A DNA stretch of 64,000 nt from Microbacterium sp. zg-Y818 (lineage in GTDB: Bacteria; Actinomycetota; Actinomycetes; Actinomycetales; Microbacteriaceae): positions 2,170,001 to 2,234,000 of the forward strand of contig NZ_CP126741.1 in assembly GCF_030246905.1 (NCBI RefSeq), given 5' to 3'. A model generated the notes under the pieces. That model did not search any database, was not told where the DNA came from, and saw only the letters and a list, made by a program, of their open reading frames with translations. Each line of letters starts with the position of its first letter. The first letter of the stretch is position 1. Position numbers and translations under genes: made by a program. This document shows positions 42,960-52,887 of this stretch, piece by piece.

Positions 42960-42987
42960 AAGGGCCCCTCCGCGAGGAGGGGCCCTT
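42960..42987. terminator. Bidirectional terminator between WXG100 and groEL
   Basis: AAGGGCCCCTC and GAGGGGCCCTT form perfect 11-base arms around a 6-base loop. It sits in the 68-base convergent gap, followed by TCGTTC on the plus strand. Confidence 0.82.
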
Positions 42988-43009
42988 CGTTCATCGGGTT
43001 CTGATCAGA

Positions 43010-44691
<1,682 letters not shown>

Positions 44692-44761
44692 GCCATTCTG
44701 GCACTCGCCCCTGGGGAGTGCAAGCCACGCCGGGCGCGCCGACACACATCGACACGTGGTT

Positions 44762-44800
44762 CGGTGGATGCCGTCGCGGTCGCGCCGCCGGCATCCACCG
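44762..44800. terminator. Hairpin after cspA
   Basis: CGGTGGATGCCG and CGGCATCCACCG form perfect 12-base arms with a 15-base loop, starting 5 bases after the cspA stop on the minus strand. There is no T-run, so it is a probable high-GC terminator. Confidence 0.55.
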
Positions 44801-44805
44801 CTCGC

Positions 44806-45006
44806 TCAGAGCGGGCGCACGGCCTCCGCCTGTGGGCCCTTCTGGCCGGTGCCGAGGGTGAACTCCACCTGCTGGCCCTCTTCCAGCACGCGGAACCCGC
44901 TCATCTCGATGCTCGAGTAATGGACGAAGACGTCCTCGCCGTCGGCTTGGGTGATGAACCCGAAGCCCTTTTCGGCGTTGAACCATTTGACGGTGCCCTG
45001 TGCCAT
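44806..45006 (-). CDS. cspA: Cold-shock protein CspA type
   Basis: 66 residues, the classical size. It carries [12 protein letters not shown] (RNP1) and VFVHYSSI (RNP2). It binds single-stranded RNA and prevents secondary structure at low temperature or during growth. The ATG has AGGAG upstream. It is monocistronic. Confidence 0.95.
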   Translation of the reverse strand: MAQGTVKWFNAEKGFGFITQADGEDVFVHYSSIEMSGFRVLEEGQQVEFTLGTGQKGPQAEAVRPL

Positions 45007-45169
45007 GCGGATCTCCTGTTGCTGGTGGAACGACGAAAGCGTATCCAGCAGGATTCACCCGTCCACCCTGATCAGCGGACTTTTGACGCAGGCGCATCGA
45101 AGTCTTCACACGCGCGAAACACGGCGCCCCAACAGGGGCGGACAACGGGCGTGAGCGGGCGCGCGCAGC

Positions 45170-45742
45170 CTACGGCGTGGGCGTGGACTCTCCGGCTGCG
45201 ACGCGATCCAGGCCCAGCACGACCGCCAGCTGCCGCGAGTCCGGGGCGTCGACGGGCTGGTACACGTCGCTCTGCACCACCTCTGCACCGCCGATCACCT
45301 CGGCGAGGGCGAGCGCCGCCGGCTCGTCCGACGGGAGGGGGTAGTACACGGTCGTCGTGGGGAAATCCTCGGATCCGGCATCACCGGCGATCACGAGGTC
45401 CGCCGACCATCCCGCGGCGATGATGTCGTCTCGCGTACGGGCGGCAAGGCCCGTCTCTGGTGTGGCGTTGAGCACCAGCACGTCATAGGTCGTGTCGAGC
45501 TCGGGTGCCACCACCGTGGGCGCGGCCACCGTCGGCTCGGGTGCGGGAGACAGCGTCACTCGCCCGGTGAGAACGAGGGTGGCGAAGATTCCCGCGGCGA
45601 CGAGCACCACCGTGGCGAGCGCAGCCCACAGCAGCACGACCCAGCCCCGCATGTGCGGATTCTCGGCCCGGTGCGCGCCGGTGCGGCCGCTGCCGGCCGG
45701 AAGCTGGTCGAAGCGATCCTTCGGGTAGGTCGTTCTGGCCAC
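45170..45742 (-). CDS. Membrane-anchored LytR C-terminal-domain protein
   Basis: 190 residues. A short basic cytoplasmic N-terminus, one membrane helix (WVVLLWAALATVVLVAAGIF, about 35-55), a Pro/Val-rich linker, and a LytR_C domain (YDVLVLNATPETGLAARTRD, LVIAGDAGSEDFPTTTVYY). LytR_C domains occur outside the membrane on cell-wall proteins, but this one has no LCP catalytic domain. GTG start at 45742. It shares orientation with DUF3263 and is 9 bases downstream of it, so an operon is likely. Wall-related role inferred. Confidence 0.82.
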   Translation of the reverse strand: MARTTYPKDRFDQLPAGSGRTGAHRAENPHMRGWVVLLWAALATVVLVAAGIFATLVLTGRVTLSPAPEPTVAAPTVVAPELDTTYDVLVLNATPETGLAARTRDDIIAAGWSADLVIAGDAGSEDFPTTTVYYPLPSDEPAALALAEVIGGAEVVQSDVYQPVDAPDSRQLAVVLGLDRVAAGESTPTP

Positions 45743-45751
45743 CCTGGAATG

Positions 45752-46012
45752 CTACCTGGCCACGCGCGGGCTCATCGCGACGCGGGCTCGCCGCGCCTGC
45801 TCGCGGGCATCGCGGATGCGGCGCAGACGCGACACCAGCATGGGGTCGTACTCCAGTGCCTCGGTGGTGTCGAGCAGCCGCCCCAGCAGCTGGTAGTACC
45901 GCGCCGGCGACAGACCCAGATGGGTGTGGATCGCCTCTTCTTTGCGCGGCCCGTGACGTGACCAGTTCGCCTCGAAGTCGAGAATCGCGCGGTCGCGAGG
46001 AGTCAGGGGCAC
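45752..46012 (-). CDS. DUF3263 protein (86 aa)
   Basis: The short actinobacterial DUF3263 family is recognised from PLTPRDRAILDFEANWSRHG followed by LGLSPARYYQLLGRLLD. The second half looks like a DNA-binding helix-turn-helix with a basic tail (RLRRIRDAREQARRARVAM). Starts at GTG 46012 with GGAGGG close upstream. Located upstream of the LytR_C gene and downstream of DUF2332. Function unknown, possibly regulatory. Confidence 0.82.
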   Translation of the reverse strand: MPLTPRDRAILDFEANWSRHGPRKEEAIHTHLGLSPARYYQLLGRLLDTTEALEYDPMLVSRLRRIRDAREQARRARVAMSPRVAR

Positions 46013-46021
46013 CCCTCCACG

Positions 46022-47032
46022 CTAACGCGGCGGCGCGGCATCGCCCGCGCGCCACTCCAGCCACCCGCCGAGCGGGTCGGCCGCGGCGACCACCTCGCCG
46101 TCGAGAGCCACGGCGAAGCCGCCCGGCCACTCGGCGACGTCGATCGGGGCCGTCCATCCCTCGTGCAGGGCGGGGGCGTCGATGGTCACCCATCGCCCCG
46201 CGGCGCGGGCCGCGGCGATCGTCGCGTGACGCACCGGCCAGGGCATGAGCGCGAGCACGCCGGGAGTGGTGACGACGAGCGTGGCATCGGGCGGTGCAAG
46301 GGCGGCGACCTGCGCGATCTGCTCCGCCCCGTCTCCGGCGACCAGCAGGGGCGGGTCGGATGCCGCGATGCGCAGCGCCCGACGCACGCGCTCGGCGCGG
46401 CCGGTCTCCCCCGGCCACACCAGACCGGTGAGCCAGCGCTCGGTGTCGGGGTCGCGCGGGTCGAGGGGCTCCAGATCGATTCCGGCACGCCACACGATCT
46501 CGGGGAGCGCCAGCGGCGGCATCCGGTCACCCCGCAGTTCGCTCGTGAGCGTCACCGGTGATGGCCCGTCGGCGGGCTCGAGCACCACCTCGTCACCGTC
46601 GGCCCGCTGGTACCGGTAGCCGTACCGATCGGGGTACAGGCAGAGCCCCGCGCTGGCGCCCACCTCCAGCAGCGCGATCGGGCCGGGCACCAGGGCGAGG
46701 GCCGGCAGCAGCGCCGCGCACCGCAGCGGCTCATTGGTCTGCACGCTCCGCCGGTCGCACTCGGCGATCACGGCGTCGGCGTGGGCGCGGGTCCACGCGG
46801 CCCAGGTCGCGTACCCCGCTTCGGGCGCTCCGAGCATTCGCGTGACGGCGAAGACGAGCGGCGGCTGGCGCCGGGCAGGCGCGATGCGTGCGAGCAGCTG
46901 CTGCATGTCGGGGTCGCCGGCGACCCCGGCGGCCCACTCCCGGTACACCTCGGACCGGCCGGGCGCCTCGTCGCGCGCGAACCGCGCGTAGCGTTCGCGC
47001 GCCGTGGACGCGGCATCCGCAGTACTCGTCAT
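46022..47032 (-). CDS. DUF2332 protein
   Basis: A 336-residue DUF2332 member. Near residue 105-135 is a Rossmann-like ALALVPGPIALLEVGASAGL resembling an AdoMet-binding motif I (LLEVGASAG). RYGYRYQ and the terminal half (LVVTTPGVLALMPWP) follow the family pattern. The fold suggests a methyltransferase-like protein, but activity is not known. It is 9 bases upstream of DUF3263 and probably starts that operon. Confidence 0.8.
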   Translation of the reverse strand: MTSTADAASTARERYARFARDEAPGRSEVYREWAAGVAGDPDMQQLLARIAPARRQPPLVFAVTRMLGAPEAGYATWAAWTRAHADAVIAECDRRSVQTNEPLRCAALLPALALVPGPIALLEVGASAGLCLYPDRYGYRYQRADGDEVVLEPADGPSPVTLTSELRGDRMPPLALPEIVWRAGIDLEPLDPRDPDTERWLTGLVWPGETGRAERVRRALRIAASDPPLLVAGDGAEQIAQVAALAPPDATLVVTTPGVLALMPWPVRHATIAAARAAGRWVTIDAPALHEGWTAPIDVAEWPGGFAVALDGEVVAAADPLGGWLEWRAGDAAPPR

Positions 47033-47100
47033 CTCTTCATTCTGCGCGAGCGGAACACTCCCGCCCTGCGTCGGGTTGAATGAAGTGACGAAGGAGAGAC

Positions 47101-47508
47101 ATGACGTACGCGGTGAACAAGAGTGAAGACGAGTGGCGCGAGGAGCTGGGCCCGGAGCAGTACGCGGTGCTGCGGCAGGCGGGGACCGAACGCCCCTGGA
47201 CAGGTGAGCTACTCGATGAGAGCCGGGCGGGGCTGTACGCCTGTGCGGCGTGCGGCGCGGAGCTGTTCCAGAGCGGAACCAAGTTCGACTCGCACTGCGG
47301 CTGGCCGAGCTTCTACGAGTCGGTGCGGCCCGAAGCGGTCGAGCTGATCGACGACTCGAGCCACGGGATGGTGCGCACCGAGGTGCGCTGCGCCAACTGC
47401 GGCTCGCACCTGGGGCACGTGTTCCCCGACGGATTCGGCACGCCCACCGGCGACCGCTACTGCATGAACTCGCTCGCGCTGCAGTTCACGCCGGAACAGC
47501 AGGCGTGA
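47101..47508 (+). CDS. msrB: Peptide-methionine (R)-S-oxide reductase
   Basis: 135 residues. Zinc-binding CxxC pairs are CAACGAE and CANCGSHLG. The signature HCGWPSFYE and the catalytic Cys in DRYCMNSLAL are present. It reduces the R-epimer of methionine sulfoxide in oxidised proteins using thioredoxin. The ATG has GAAGGAGAG upstream. Its stop overlaps the next gene's GTG (GTGA), giving an oxidative-stress-like pair. Confidence 0.96.
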   Translation: MTYAVNKSEDEWREELGPEQYAVLRQAGTERPWTGELLDESRAGLYACAACGAELFQSGTKFDSHCGWPSFYESVRPEAVELIDDSSHGMVRTEVRCANCGSHLGHVFPDGFGTPTGDRYCMNSLALQFTPEQQA

Positions 47509-48059
47509 CCGCACGCGACGCGATGCGGCGTCGCCGGTCGCTGTCGAAGGTGACCGACGACGCCCCCACGCACGACGAGCTGCTCGAGCTCGTCGGCGCG
47601 GCCGGTCGCGTCGCCGACCACTCCGAGCTGAAGCCCTGGCGGCTGATCGAGCTGCGCGGCGACGACCGGCTGACGCTGGGGCGCGCGATCAACAAGGCTC
47701 TCGGCGAGAAGGGCGCGTCGTCCAAGCCGTTGCGCGCTCCCCTGCTGATCGCGGTCGTCGCCAGCTATCGCAAGAGCGAGAAGGTGCCGCACTGGGAACA
47801 GCAGGTCGTGGCATCCGGCGTCGCCCACGCCCTCAGCCTGCTGCTCGACGAAGCCGGCTGGGGCGTCATCTGGCGCACCGGCCACTACACCCGCGCCAAG
47901 GCGGTCGCGAAGGCGCACGGTCTGAAGAAGAACGAGCGCCTGCTCGGATGGCTCTACGTCGGCGGGAGGCCGGAGCGCTCCCGCGAGGGGCGTGACAAGG
48001 TGATCGACGCCGAGAAGTTCGTCAGCCGGATGCCGGCACCCAAGAAGCCGATCACGTAG
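47505..48059 (+). CDS. Nitroreductase-family FMN oxidoreductase
   Basis: 184 residues from GTG 47505. Features of the nitroreductase fold are the N-terminal MRRRRSLSKVTDD, GRVADHSELKPWRLIEL (FMN phosphate region), ASGVAHALSLLLDEAGWGVI and the terminal LLGWLYVGG. It reduces quinones or nitro compounds with NAD(P)H and FMN. Translationally coupled with msrB. Substrate unknown. Confidence 0.87.
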   Translation: MTARDAMRRRRSLSKVTDDAPTHDELLELVGAAGRVADHSELKPWRLIELRGDDRLTLGRAINKALGEKGASSKPLRAPLLIAVVASYRKSEKVPHWEQQVVASGVAHALSLLLDEAGWGVIWRTGHYTRAKAVAKAHGLKKNERLLGWLYVGGRPERSREGRDKVIDAEKFVSRMPAPKKPIT

Positions 48060-48064
48060 CGGCG

Positions 48065-49015
48065 TCAGCGCGCGCGGCGCCGGCGCCACGGCACCGCCGC
48101 GACGACGACCGAGGCGAGGGCGACGCCGATCATCGTCAGCGATGCAGCAAGGCTCGGGCCGGCGGGAGCGGGCCAGGCCGCGTCGAGCGCCAGGGAGGCG
48201 AACAGCTGCCCCACCACCGACGCGAGTCCGAGCAGCAGAACCCCGGTGTGCACCACGAGCGCCGCGCCGAGGAAGATGTACGCCACCCCGAGCGCGCCGC
48301 CGAGATACAGCCACGGGTCTGTGGGCAGCGCGGCGGGTGCCCCCGAGACGGCGATGCTCACGGCGGCAAGCACCGCCAGGCACAGGCTGCCGCCGATGAA
48401 GTTCACCAGCGTCGCCGTCAGCGGCGTCCCCACCCGCTGGCGCAGTCGTCCGTTCGTCGCTTGCTGCCAGGCGATGCCGACACCCGCGGCGAACGGGAGC
48501 AGCAGCATCCACAGCGGCACCTCGACGGTGCGCCCTGTCAGTGCGATCGCCACGGCGACAAGCGCCAACGCGCCCCCGAGCACGCGACCCGGGGTGACCG
48601 CGACGACGCCTGAGGGTCCGTAGCCGGCGCGATCGAGCACGAGGGCGCTCACCGTCTGGCCGGCGACGACCCCGACGGTGAAAAGCGAGACGCCGATGAT
48701 CCCGACGGCCAGCCCCTGAGTGGCCACGGTGAGGGCGCCGGCCGCACCGCCGCACAGCATCCAGAACGGGATGCGACGCTCCCGCACCCCCGATGCCAGT
48801 CGCGCGAACCCGCGGCGGCCGGCCGGCAGCGCGGCAGAGATGACGGTGAGGATGAGCAGGCCCGATCCGAAGGAGATCAGGGCCGCGACGAGGCCGTCTT
48901 CCAGCCGCACGCCGAGCTGGCCGTTGATCCTGGCCTGCACGGCCGTCATCACGCCGATGAGCACCGCACCCGTCAACGCCACCCAGACAGGGAGGCGGGG
49001 GGCGTCGTCGTGCAC
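48065..49015 (-). CDS. DMT-superfamily transporter (DUF606/YdcZ type)
   Basis: 316 residues, about ten hydrophobic helices arranged as two repeated halves. Each half opens similarly: LTGAVLIGVMTAVQARINGQ and LPFAAGVGIAWQQATNGRLR, with the conserved 'N-G-x-L' after helix 1. This is the YdcZ/DUF606 arrangement of the drug/metabolite superfamily. GTG start at 49015. It converges with the nitroreductase gene (5-base gap). Substrate unknown. Confidence 0.85.
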   Translation of the reverse strand: MHDDAPRLPVWVALTGAVLIGVMTAVQARINGQLGVRLEDGLVAALISFGSGLLILTVISAALPAGRRGFARLASGVRERRIPFWMLCGGAAGALTVATQGLAVGIIGVSLFTVGVVAGQTVSALVLDRAGYGPSGVVAVTPGRVLGGALALVAVAIALTGRTVEVPLWMLLLPFAAGVGIAWQQATNGRLRQRVGTPLTATLVNFIGGSLCLAVLAAVSIAVSGAPAALPTDPWLYLGGALGVAYIFLGAALVVHTGVLLLGLASVVGQLFASLALDAAWPAPAGPSLAASLTMIGVALASVVVAAVPWRRRRAR

Positions 49016-49127
49016 CGAGGAAGTCTAGCGGCGGGCGCGGGCGCGCCCGGTGCGGGCAGCCTCAGACACACCACGGGCGCCGCTTCAAGCCCCGTGACCT
49101 GATGCCGCAGATGACTATCGTCGTCCC

Positions 49128-50129
49128 ATGAGCTCACTGCGCGTACTCTTCCTCGGCGGCACCGGCACCATCAGCACCGCGTGCGTGCGCGCTGCCGTCG
49201 CCGCAGGCCATGACGTCTCCGTCCTCAACCGCGGCAACCGCGACCGCGACCTTCCCGGTGGGGTTCGCCGTATCACCGGCGACGTGCGTGACGCCGACGC
49301 GGTGCGCGCCGCGGTCGGCGGGGGCGTCGACGTCGTGGCGGACTTCCTCTCGTTCGTCCCCGAGCACGTCGAGACCGTGCTCTCGGCGATCGAGGGTCGC
49401 GTCGGGCAGTACATCTACATCAGCTCGGCATCCGCTTACGAGAAGCCCCCGCGCTACCTGCCGGTCACCGAGTCGACTCCGCTGCGCAACCCGTTCTGGC
49501 AGTACTCCCGCGACAAGATCGCCTGCGAGGACCTGCTGGTCGGCGCCCACCGCGACCGGGCACTTCCGGTGACGATCGTGCGGCCGTCGCACACCTACGA
49601 CGAGACGATGATCCCGACGACAGGCGGATGGACCGACATCGCCCGCATGCGCGCCGGCAAGCCGGTCGTGATCCACGGCGACGGCACGAGCCTGTGGACG
49701 ATCACCCACTCCGACGACTTCGCCGTGGCCTTCACGGGCTTGCTCGGCAACCCGGCCGCGATCGGCGACGCCTTCACCATCACCGGCACTCACGCCCCCA
49801 CCTGGAACCAGATCTACGGCTGGCTGGCGGATGCCGCGGGGGTCTCCGAGCCGCGCTTTGTGCACGTAGCCAGCGACACGATCGCCGCGGCGCTGCCCGA
49901 CGTCGGTCCCTCGCTCGTGGGCGACAAGGCGCACTCGATGATCTTCGACACCGCGAAGGTCACGCGCCTGGCGCCCGAGTTCCGCACGACGGTCACGTTC
50001 GACGAGGGCGCCCGCCGCATCCTGGCGTTCTACGACGCGCACCCCGACCGTCAGCGTGTCGACGAGAAGCTGGATGCCGCCTTCGACGCCCTGGTCGCCC
50101 ACGCCGACGGTGTCGCCACGGCCGACTGA
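49128..50129 (+). CDS. NAD-dependent epimerase/dehydratase (extended SDR)
   Basis: 333 residues. The Rossmann motif is FLGGTGTISTACVRAAVAAG (GxxGxxS variant). A catalytic Tyr-Lys pair is YSRDKIACE, and Ser in ISSASAYEK is in place. HPTYDETMIP-like residues (PSHTYDETM) follow. It resembles sugar-nucleotide or isoflavone-reductase-like extended SDRs; product unknown. A TATCGT box six bases before the ATG suggests leaderless expression. Confidence 0.85.
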   Translation: MSSLRVLFLGGTGTISTACVRAAVAAGHDVSVLNRGNRDRDLPGGVRRITGDVRDADAVRAAVGGGVDVVADFLSFVPEHVETVLSAIEGRVGQYIYISSASAYEKPPRYLPVTESTPLRNPFWQYSRDKIACEDLLVGAHRDRALPVTIVRPSHTYDETMIPTTGGWTDIARMRAGKPVVIHGDGTSLWTITHSDDFAVAFTGLLGNPAAIGDAFTITGTHAPTWNQIYGWLADAAGVSEPRFVHVASDTIAAALPDVGPSLVGDKAHSMIFDTAKVTRLAPEFRTTVTFDEGARRILAFYDAHPDRQRVDEKLDAAFDALVAHADGVATAD

Positions 50130-50156
50130 GGGCCGGGCAGGGCCGACATCGCTCGA

Positions 50157-50205
50157 GTGTCGCGAATGGTGGCGGCCCGCGGCTGGAACCCGCCTTTCGC
50201 GACAC
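50157..50205. repeat. 49-bp intergenic hairpin
   Basis: GTGTCGCGAA and TTCGCGACAC are perfect 10-base inverted arms; an inner GGCGG/CCGCC pair extends the fold. It starts 27 bases after the epimerase stop. It could terminate that gene but has no T-run and resembles the other long extragenic palindromes in the window. Confidence 0.6.
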
Positions 50206-50242
50206 CGGAGCGGCCCCGCTACGCAGGGGCGTGCGCGCAGGG

Positions 50243-50350
50243 TCAGCTTGCCGCGGCTTGCCGCACCTGGGCGACGATGTCGGCCGGCGACCGGCGCCAC
50301 GGGGGGGGCAGGCGTCGCCGCAGCCCATCGTGATCACGACGTCGGCCTGA
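50243..50350 (-). pseudogene. Fragment of a second ArsC-type arsenate reductase
   Basis: The minus strand reads QADVVITMGCGDACP, identical over most positions to ASDVVITMGCGDACP in the intact ArsC at 50984-51388. Directly after it lies a run of eight G (plus strand, about 50304-50311). Beyond the run the coherent reading is in another frame, SPADIVAQVRQAAAS and a stop at 50243. The N-terminal P-loop is absent. It is a truncated, probably frameshifted paralogue overlapping the end of the LacI-type gene region. Confidence 0.65.
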
Positions 50351-50358
50351 CGTCCGCG

Positions 50359-50592
50359 TCAGGCAGCGGGACCCGCGTCAGGCTCCGAAACCGGCGCTGC
50401 GCCCCGCCTGCGCGCGAGCGCCTGGGCCGACGGGTCAGGGGTGTAAGCGAGCTCGTGAATCGCGCGGGTCACCGCCTCCCACACCGCGAAACTCACCCGC
50501 GGATCGTGATTGATCACACGCGAGACTGTCGATCGCGACACGTGGGCTGCCGTGGCGACATCCTCGATCGTGGGTGCTTTCTCGACGCTCAT
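50359..50592 (-). CDS. LacI-type helix-turn-helix only (77 aa)
   Basis: From the ATG at 50592, with GGAGGT six bases upstream, the protein has a complete LacI-family DNA-binding domain: TIEDVATAAHVSRSTVSRVI, then a hinge LAYTPDPSAQALARRR. The sugar-binding domain of about 270 residues is missing and the chain ends GAAPVSEPDAGPAA. It may be a truncated remnant or a genuine HTH-only regulator. An intact Shine-Dalgarno sequence argues that it is translated. Confidence 0.65.
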   Translation of the reverse strand: MSVEKAPTIEDVATAAHVSRSTVSRVINHDPRVSFAVWEAVTRAIHELAYTPDPSAQALARRRGAAPVSEPDAGPAA

Positions 50593-50689
50593 CGATTGAC
50601 CTCCAAGACGTGGCGTACCCCTTGTACGTCGAATCATGAGCAGGGGGATCGACATTTCGCGCGTCGGTGCCCTGCGGATGCTCACGGCG

Positions 50690-50983
50690 TTGCGTCGTTC
50701 TCCCCGCGGGCGAGTGCTGAGTATGCCGAGCTGAGTTCTCGCCAGCGGTCGAGCCAGCTTCCGGGCTCACCGCCCGCCACGAGCGCCTCCAGGTCTTCCG
50801 CGTGCGCCTGCCAACCCGCCCCGTGATCCGCGTACCCCGCGTCTGCACGACGGAGACCGCTTCGAGATGCACGTGGTCACCGCCGACGGGCAACACATCC
50901 GCGTGTTCGGGTCCCCACCGGAGGACACCTTCACCACCGTCGAGGTTCTGCTCGCGACCGAGGAGTGACGCCGCCCAGCGGGC
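50690..50983. other. 294-bp gap with a possible gene fragment
   Basis: On the plus strand one frame reads HDGDRFEMHVVTADGQHIRV then FGSPPEDTFTTVEVLLATEE and stops at 50968. It has protein-like composition but only an internal ATG (50867), no ribosome-binding site and an Arg/Pro-rich upstream continuation. I do not recognise it. It could be the 3' piece of a lost gene. Confidence 0.3.
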
Positions 50984-51388
50984 TCAGACCAGCTCGCTCA
51001 CCAGCTGCTCGATCCGCGTGCGGATCTCGTCGCGGATCGGACGCACCGACTCGATGCCCTGGCCGGCGGGGTCCTCGAGCTTCCAGTCCTCGTAGCGCTT
51101 GCCGGGAAAGATCGGGCAGGCATCCCCGCATCCCATCGTGATGACGACGTCGGATGCCTGCACCGCCTCAGTGGTGAGCACCTTGGGCTCTTCGGCGGTG
51201 ATGTCGATGCCCACCTCCGCCATCGCCTCGACGGCGATCGGGTTGATCTGCTCGGCGGGCATGGACCCGGCGGAGCGCACCTCGATGCGGTCGCCGGCGA
51301 TGTCACGGAGGAACCCGGCTGCCATCTGGGATCGGCCGGCGTTGTGGACGCAGACGAAAAGGACGGACGGCGTGGTGTGGGTGGTCAT
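50984..51388 (-). CDS. arsC: Arsenate reductase, low-molecular-weight phosphatase type
   Basis: 134 residues. The catalytic P-loop is VCVHNAGRSQMAA (CX5R-type, Cys about 13). The second Cys region is TMGCGDACP, and DPAGQGIESVRPIRDEI follows. It reduces arsenate to arsenite with electrons from thioredoxin or mycothiol. It is the last gene of the ars operon, 51 bases after the Acr3 gene. Confidence 0.93.
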   Translation of the reverse strand: MTTHTTPSVLFVCVHNAGRSQMAAGFLRDIAGDRIEVRSAGSMPAEQINPIAVEAMAEVGIDITAEEPKVLTTEAVQASDVVITMGCGDACPIFPGKRYEDWKLEDPAGQGIESVRPIRDEIRTRIEQLVSELV

Positions 51389-51439
51389 GGTGATTCCCGG
51401 TGAGAGAGAGCGGTCAGGTCAGGTGGTCGGCGACGATGA

Positions 51440-52543
51440 TCACGGGGTCACCCGTTCGCCGGTCACCGGGTCGGTGCGGAACCAGGCGCGCGCCGCCCAC
51501 AGCGAGACGTACACCAGCCCGACGAGCACGGGGACCTCGATCAGCGGGCCGACGACACCGGCGAGGGCCTGGCCGGAGGCGGCGCCGAACGTGCCGATGG
51601 CAACGGCGATGGCGAGCTCGAAGTTGTTGCCGGCCGCCGTGAACGCCAGGGTGGACGAGCGGGCGTAGGTGAGGCCCAGGGCCTTGCCGGTGAACAGCCC
51701 GGCGAACCACATGACCGCGAAATACACCAGCAATGGCAGCGCGATGCGGGCGACATCGCCGGGGTGGGCGATCACCTGCTCCCCCTGCAGGGCGAACAGC
51801 AGCACGATGGTGAACAGCAGTCCGTACAGGGCCCAAGGTCCCACACGCGGCAGGAAGGTGCATTCGTACCACTCCCGCCCCTTGCGGCGCTCGCCGATGA
51901 GGCGCGATGCGAATCCTGCGACGAGGGGGATGCCGAGGAAGATCAGCACGTTCAGGGCGATCTGCCCGACGGAGATCTCCAGCCCCTGCGTATCCAGCCC
52001 CAGCCAGCCGGGCAGGACCGTCAGGTAGAACCAGCCGAGCAGCGAGAACGCGACGACCTGGAACACCGAGTTGATGGCCACGAGCACGGCGGCCGCCTCG
52101 CGGTCGCCGCAGGCCAAGTCGTTCCAGATGACGACCATGGCGATGCACCGCGCGAGGCCGACGATGATGAGCCCCGTCCGGTACTCGGGGAGGTCCGGGA
52201 GGAACACCCAGGCGAGGGCGAACATCAGCGCGGGACCGGCGATCCAGTTGAGCACCAGCGACGAGACAAGCAGCTTCTTGTCGCCGGTGACGGCGGCGAT
52301 CTTGTCGTAGCGGACCTTCGCGAGCACCGGGTACATCATCACCAGCAGCCCGACCGCGATCGGGATGGAGAGCCCGCCCACTTCGAGCGTGACCAGCAGA
52401 TCCGAGACGGCGGGCACGAACTGACCGAGCAGCAGGCCGGCGACCATGGCCAGACCGATCCACAGCGGCAGCCACCGGTCGAGCTTCGACAGGCGACGCG
52501 TGGGCGACGGAGCGGTCGCGGAGGTGCTCGTCGCGGCGGTCAT
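51440..52543 (-). CDS. acr3: Acr3-family arsenite efflux permease
   Basis: 367 residues, ten hydrophobic helices. The Acr3 hallmark cysteine lies in GLARCIAMVVIWNDLA and the second signature in AFTAAGNNFELAIAVAIGTF. It exports arsenite produced by ArsC, driven by the proton gradient. Its ATG overlaps the stop of the upstream winged-helix gene (ATGA). Confidence 0.94.
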   Translation of the reverse strand: MTAATSTSATAPSPTRRLSKLDRWLPLWIGLAMVAGLLLGQFVPAVSDLLVTLEVGGLSIPIAVGLLVMMYPVLAKVRYDKIAAVTGDKKLLVSSLVLNWIAGPALMFALAWVFLPDLPEYRTGLIIVGLARCIAMVVIWNDLACGDREAAAVLVAINSVFQVVAFSLLGWFYLTVLPGWLGLDTQGLEISVGQIALNVLIFLGIPLVAGFASRLIGERRKGREWYECTFLPRVGPWALYGLLFTIVLLFALQGEQVIAHPGDVARIALPLLVYFAVMWFAGLFTGKALGLTYARSSTLAFTAAGNNFELAIAVAIGTFGAASGQALAGVVGPLIEVPVLVGLVYVSLWAARAWFRTDPVTGERVTP

Positions 52544-52887
52544 GCGGGTGGCACCTCGCGCGACGCGGCATCCTGATTCGACATGCGTCCATCGTGACAG
52601 TTCTCAAACCAGGCGCCGTCGACCAGGGACCGTCCCGCCGGCGTGGCGACGTACCCGTCGCCGTGACGGCGTATCCACCCGAGGTTCTCCAACCGCCACA
52701 CGACCTGCGACGCCATGCGGGGCAGCCCGTCCTTCTGGCGCTCGGACATCGACGGCTGCGCCGCCGCCCACTCCACCGCGATCTCGTCGACGGTGATCGG
52801 TCCGCACGCGGCTACGATCTGCAGCACACGCCGGCGCACGCCGGTGAGATGCCGGCGGACGTGGGTCTGTTCTGACGGACGGGTCAC
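52540..52887 (-). CDS. Winged-helix protein of the ars operon
   Basis: 115 residues from GTG 52887, overlapping the preceding stop (GTGA). The fold is read from VRRRVLQIVAACGPITVDEI (helix 1-2), MASQVVWRLENLGWIRRHG (recognition helix and wing) and YVATPAGRSLV. It resembles MarR/PadR-like winged helices without a ligand domain. It may be a second regulator or an accessory DNA-binding protein for arsenic resistance; function unproven. Confidence 0.72.
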   Translation of the reverse strand: MTRPSEQTHVRRHLTGVRRRVLQIVAACGPITVDEIAVEWAAAQPSMSERQKDGLPRMASQVVWRLENLGWIRRHGDGYVATPAGRSLVDGAWFENCHDGRMSNQDAASREVPPA

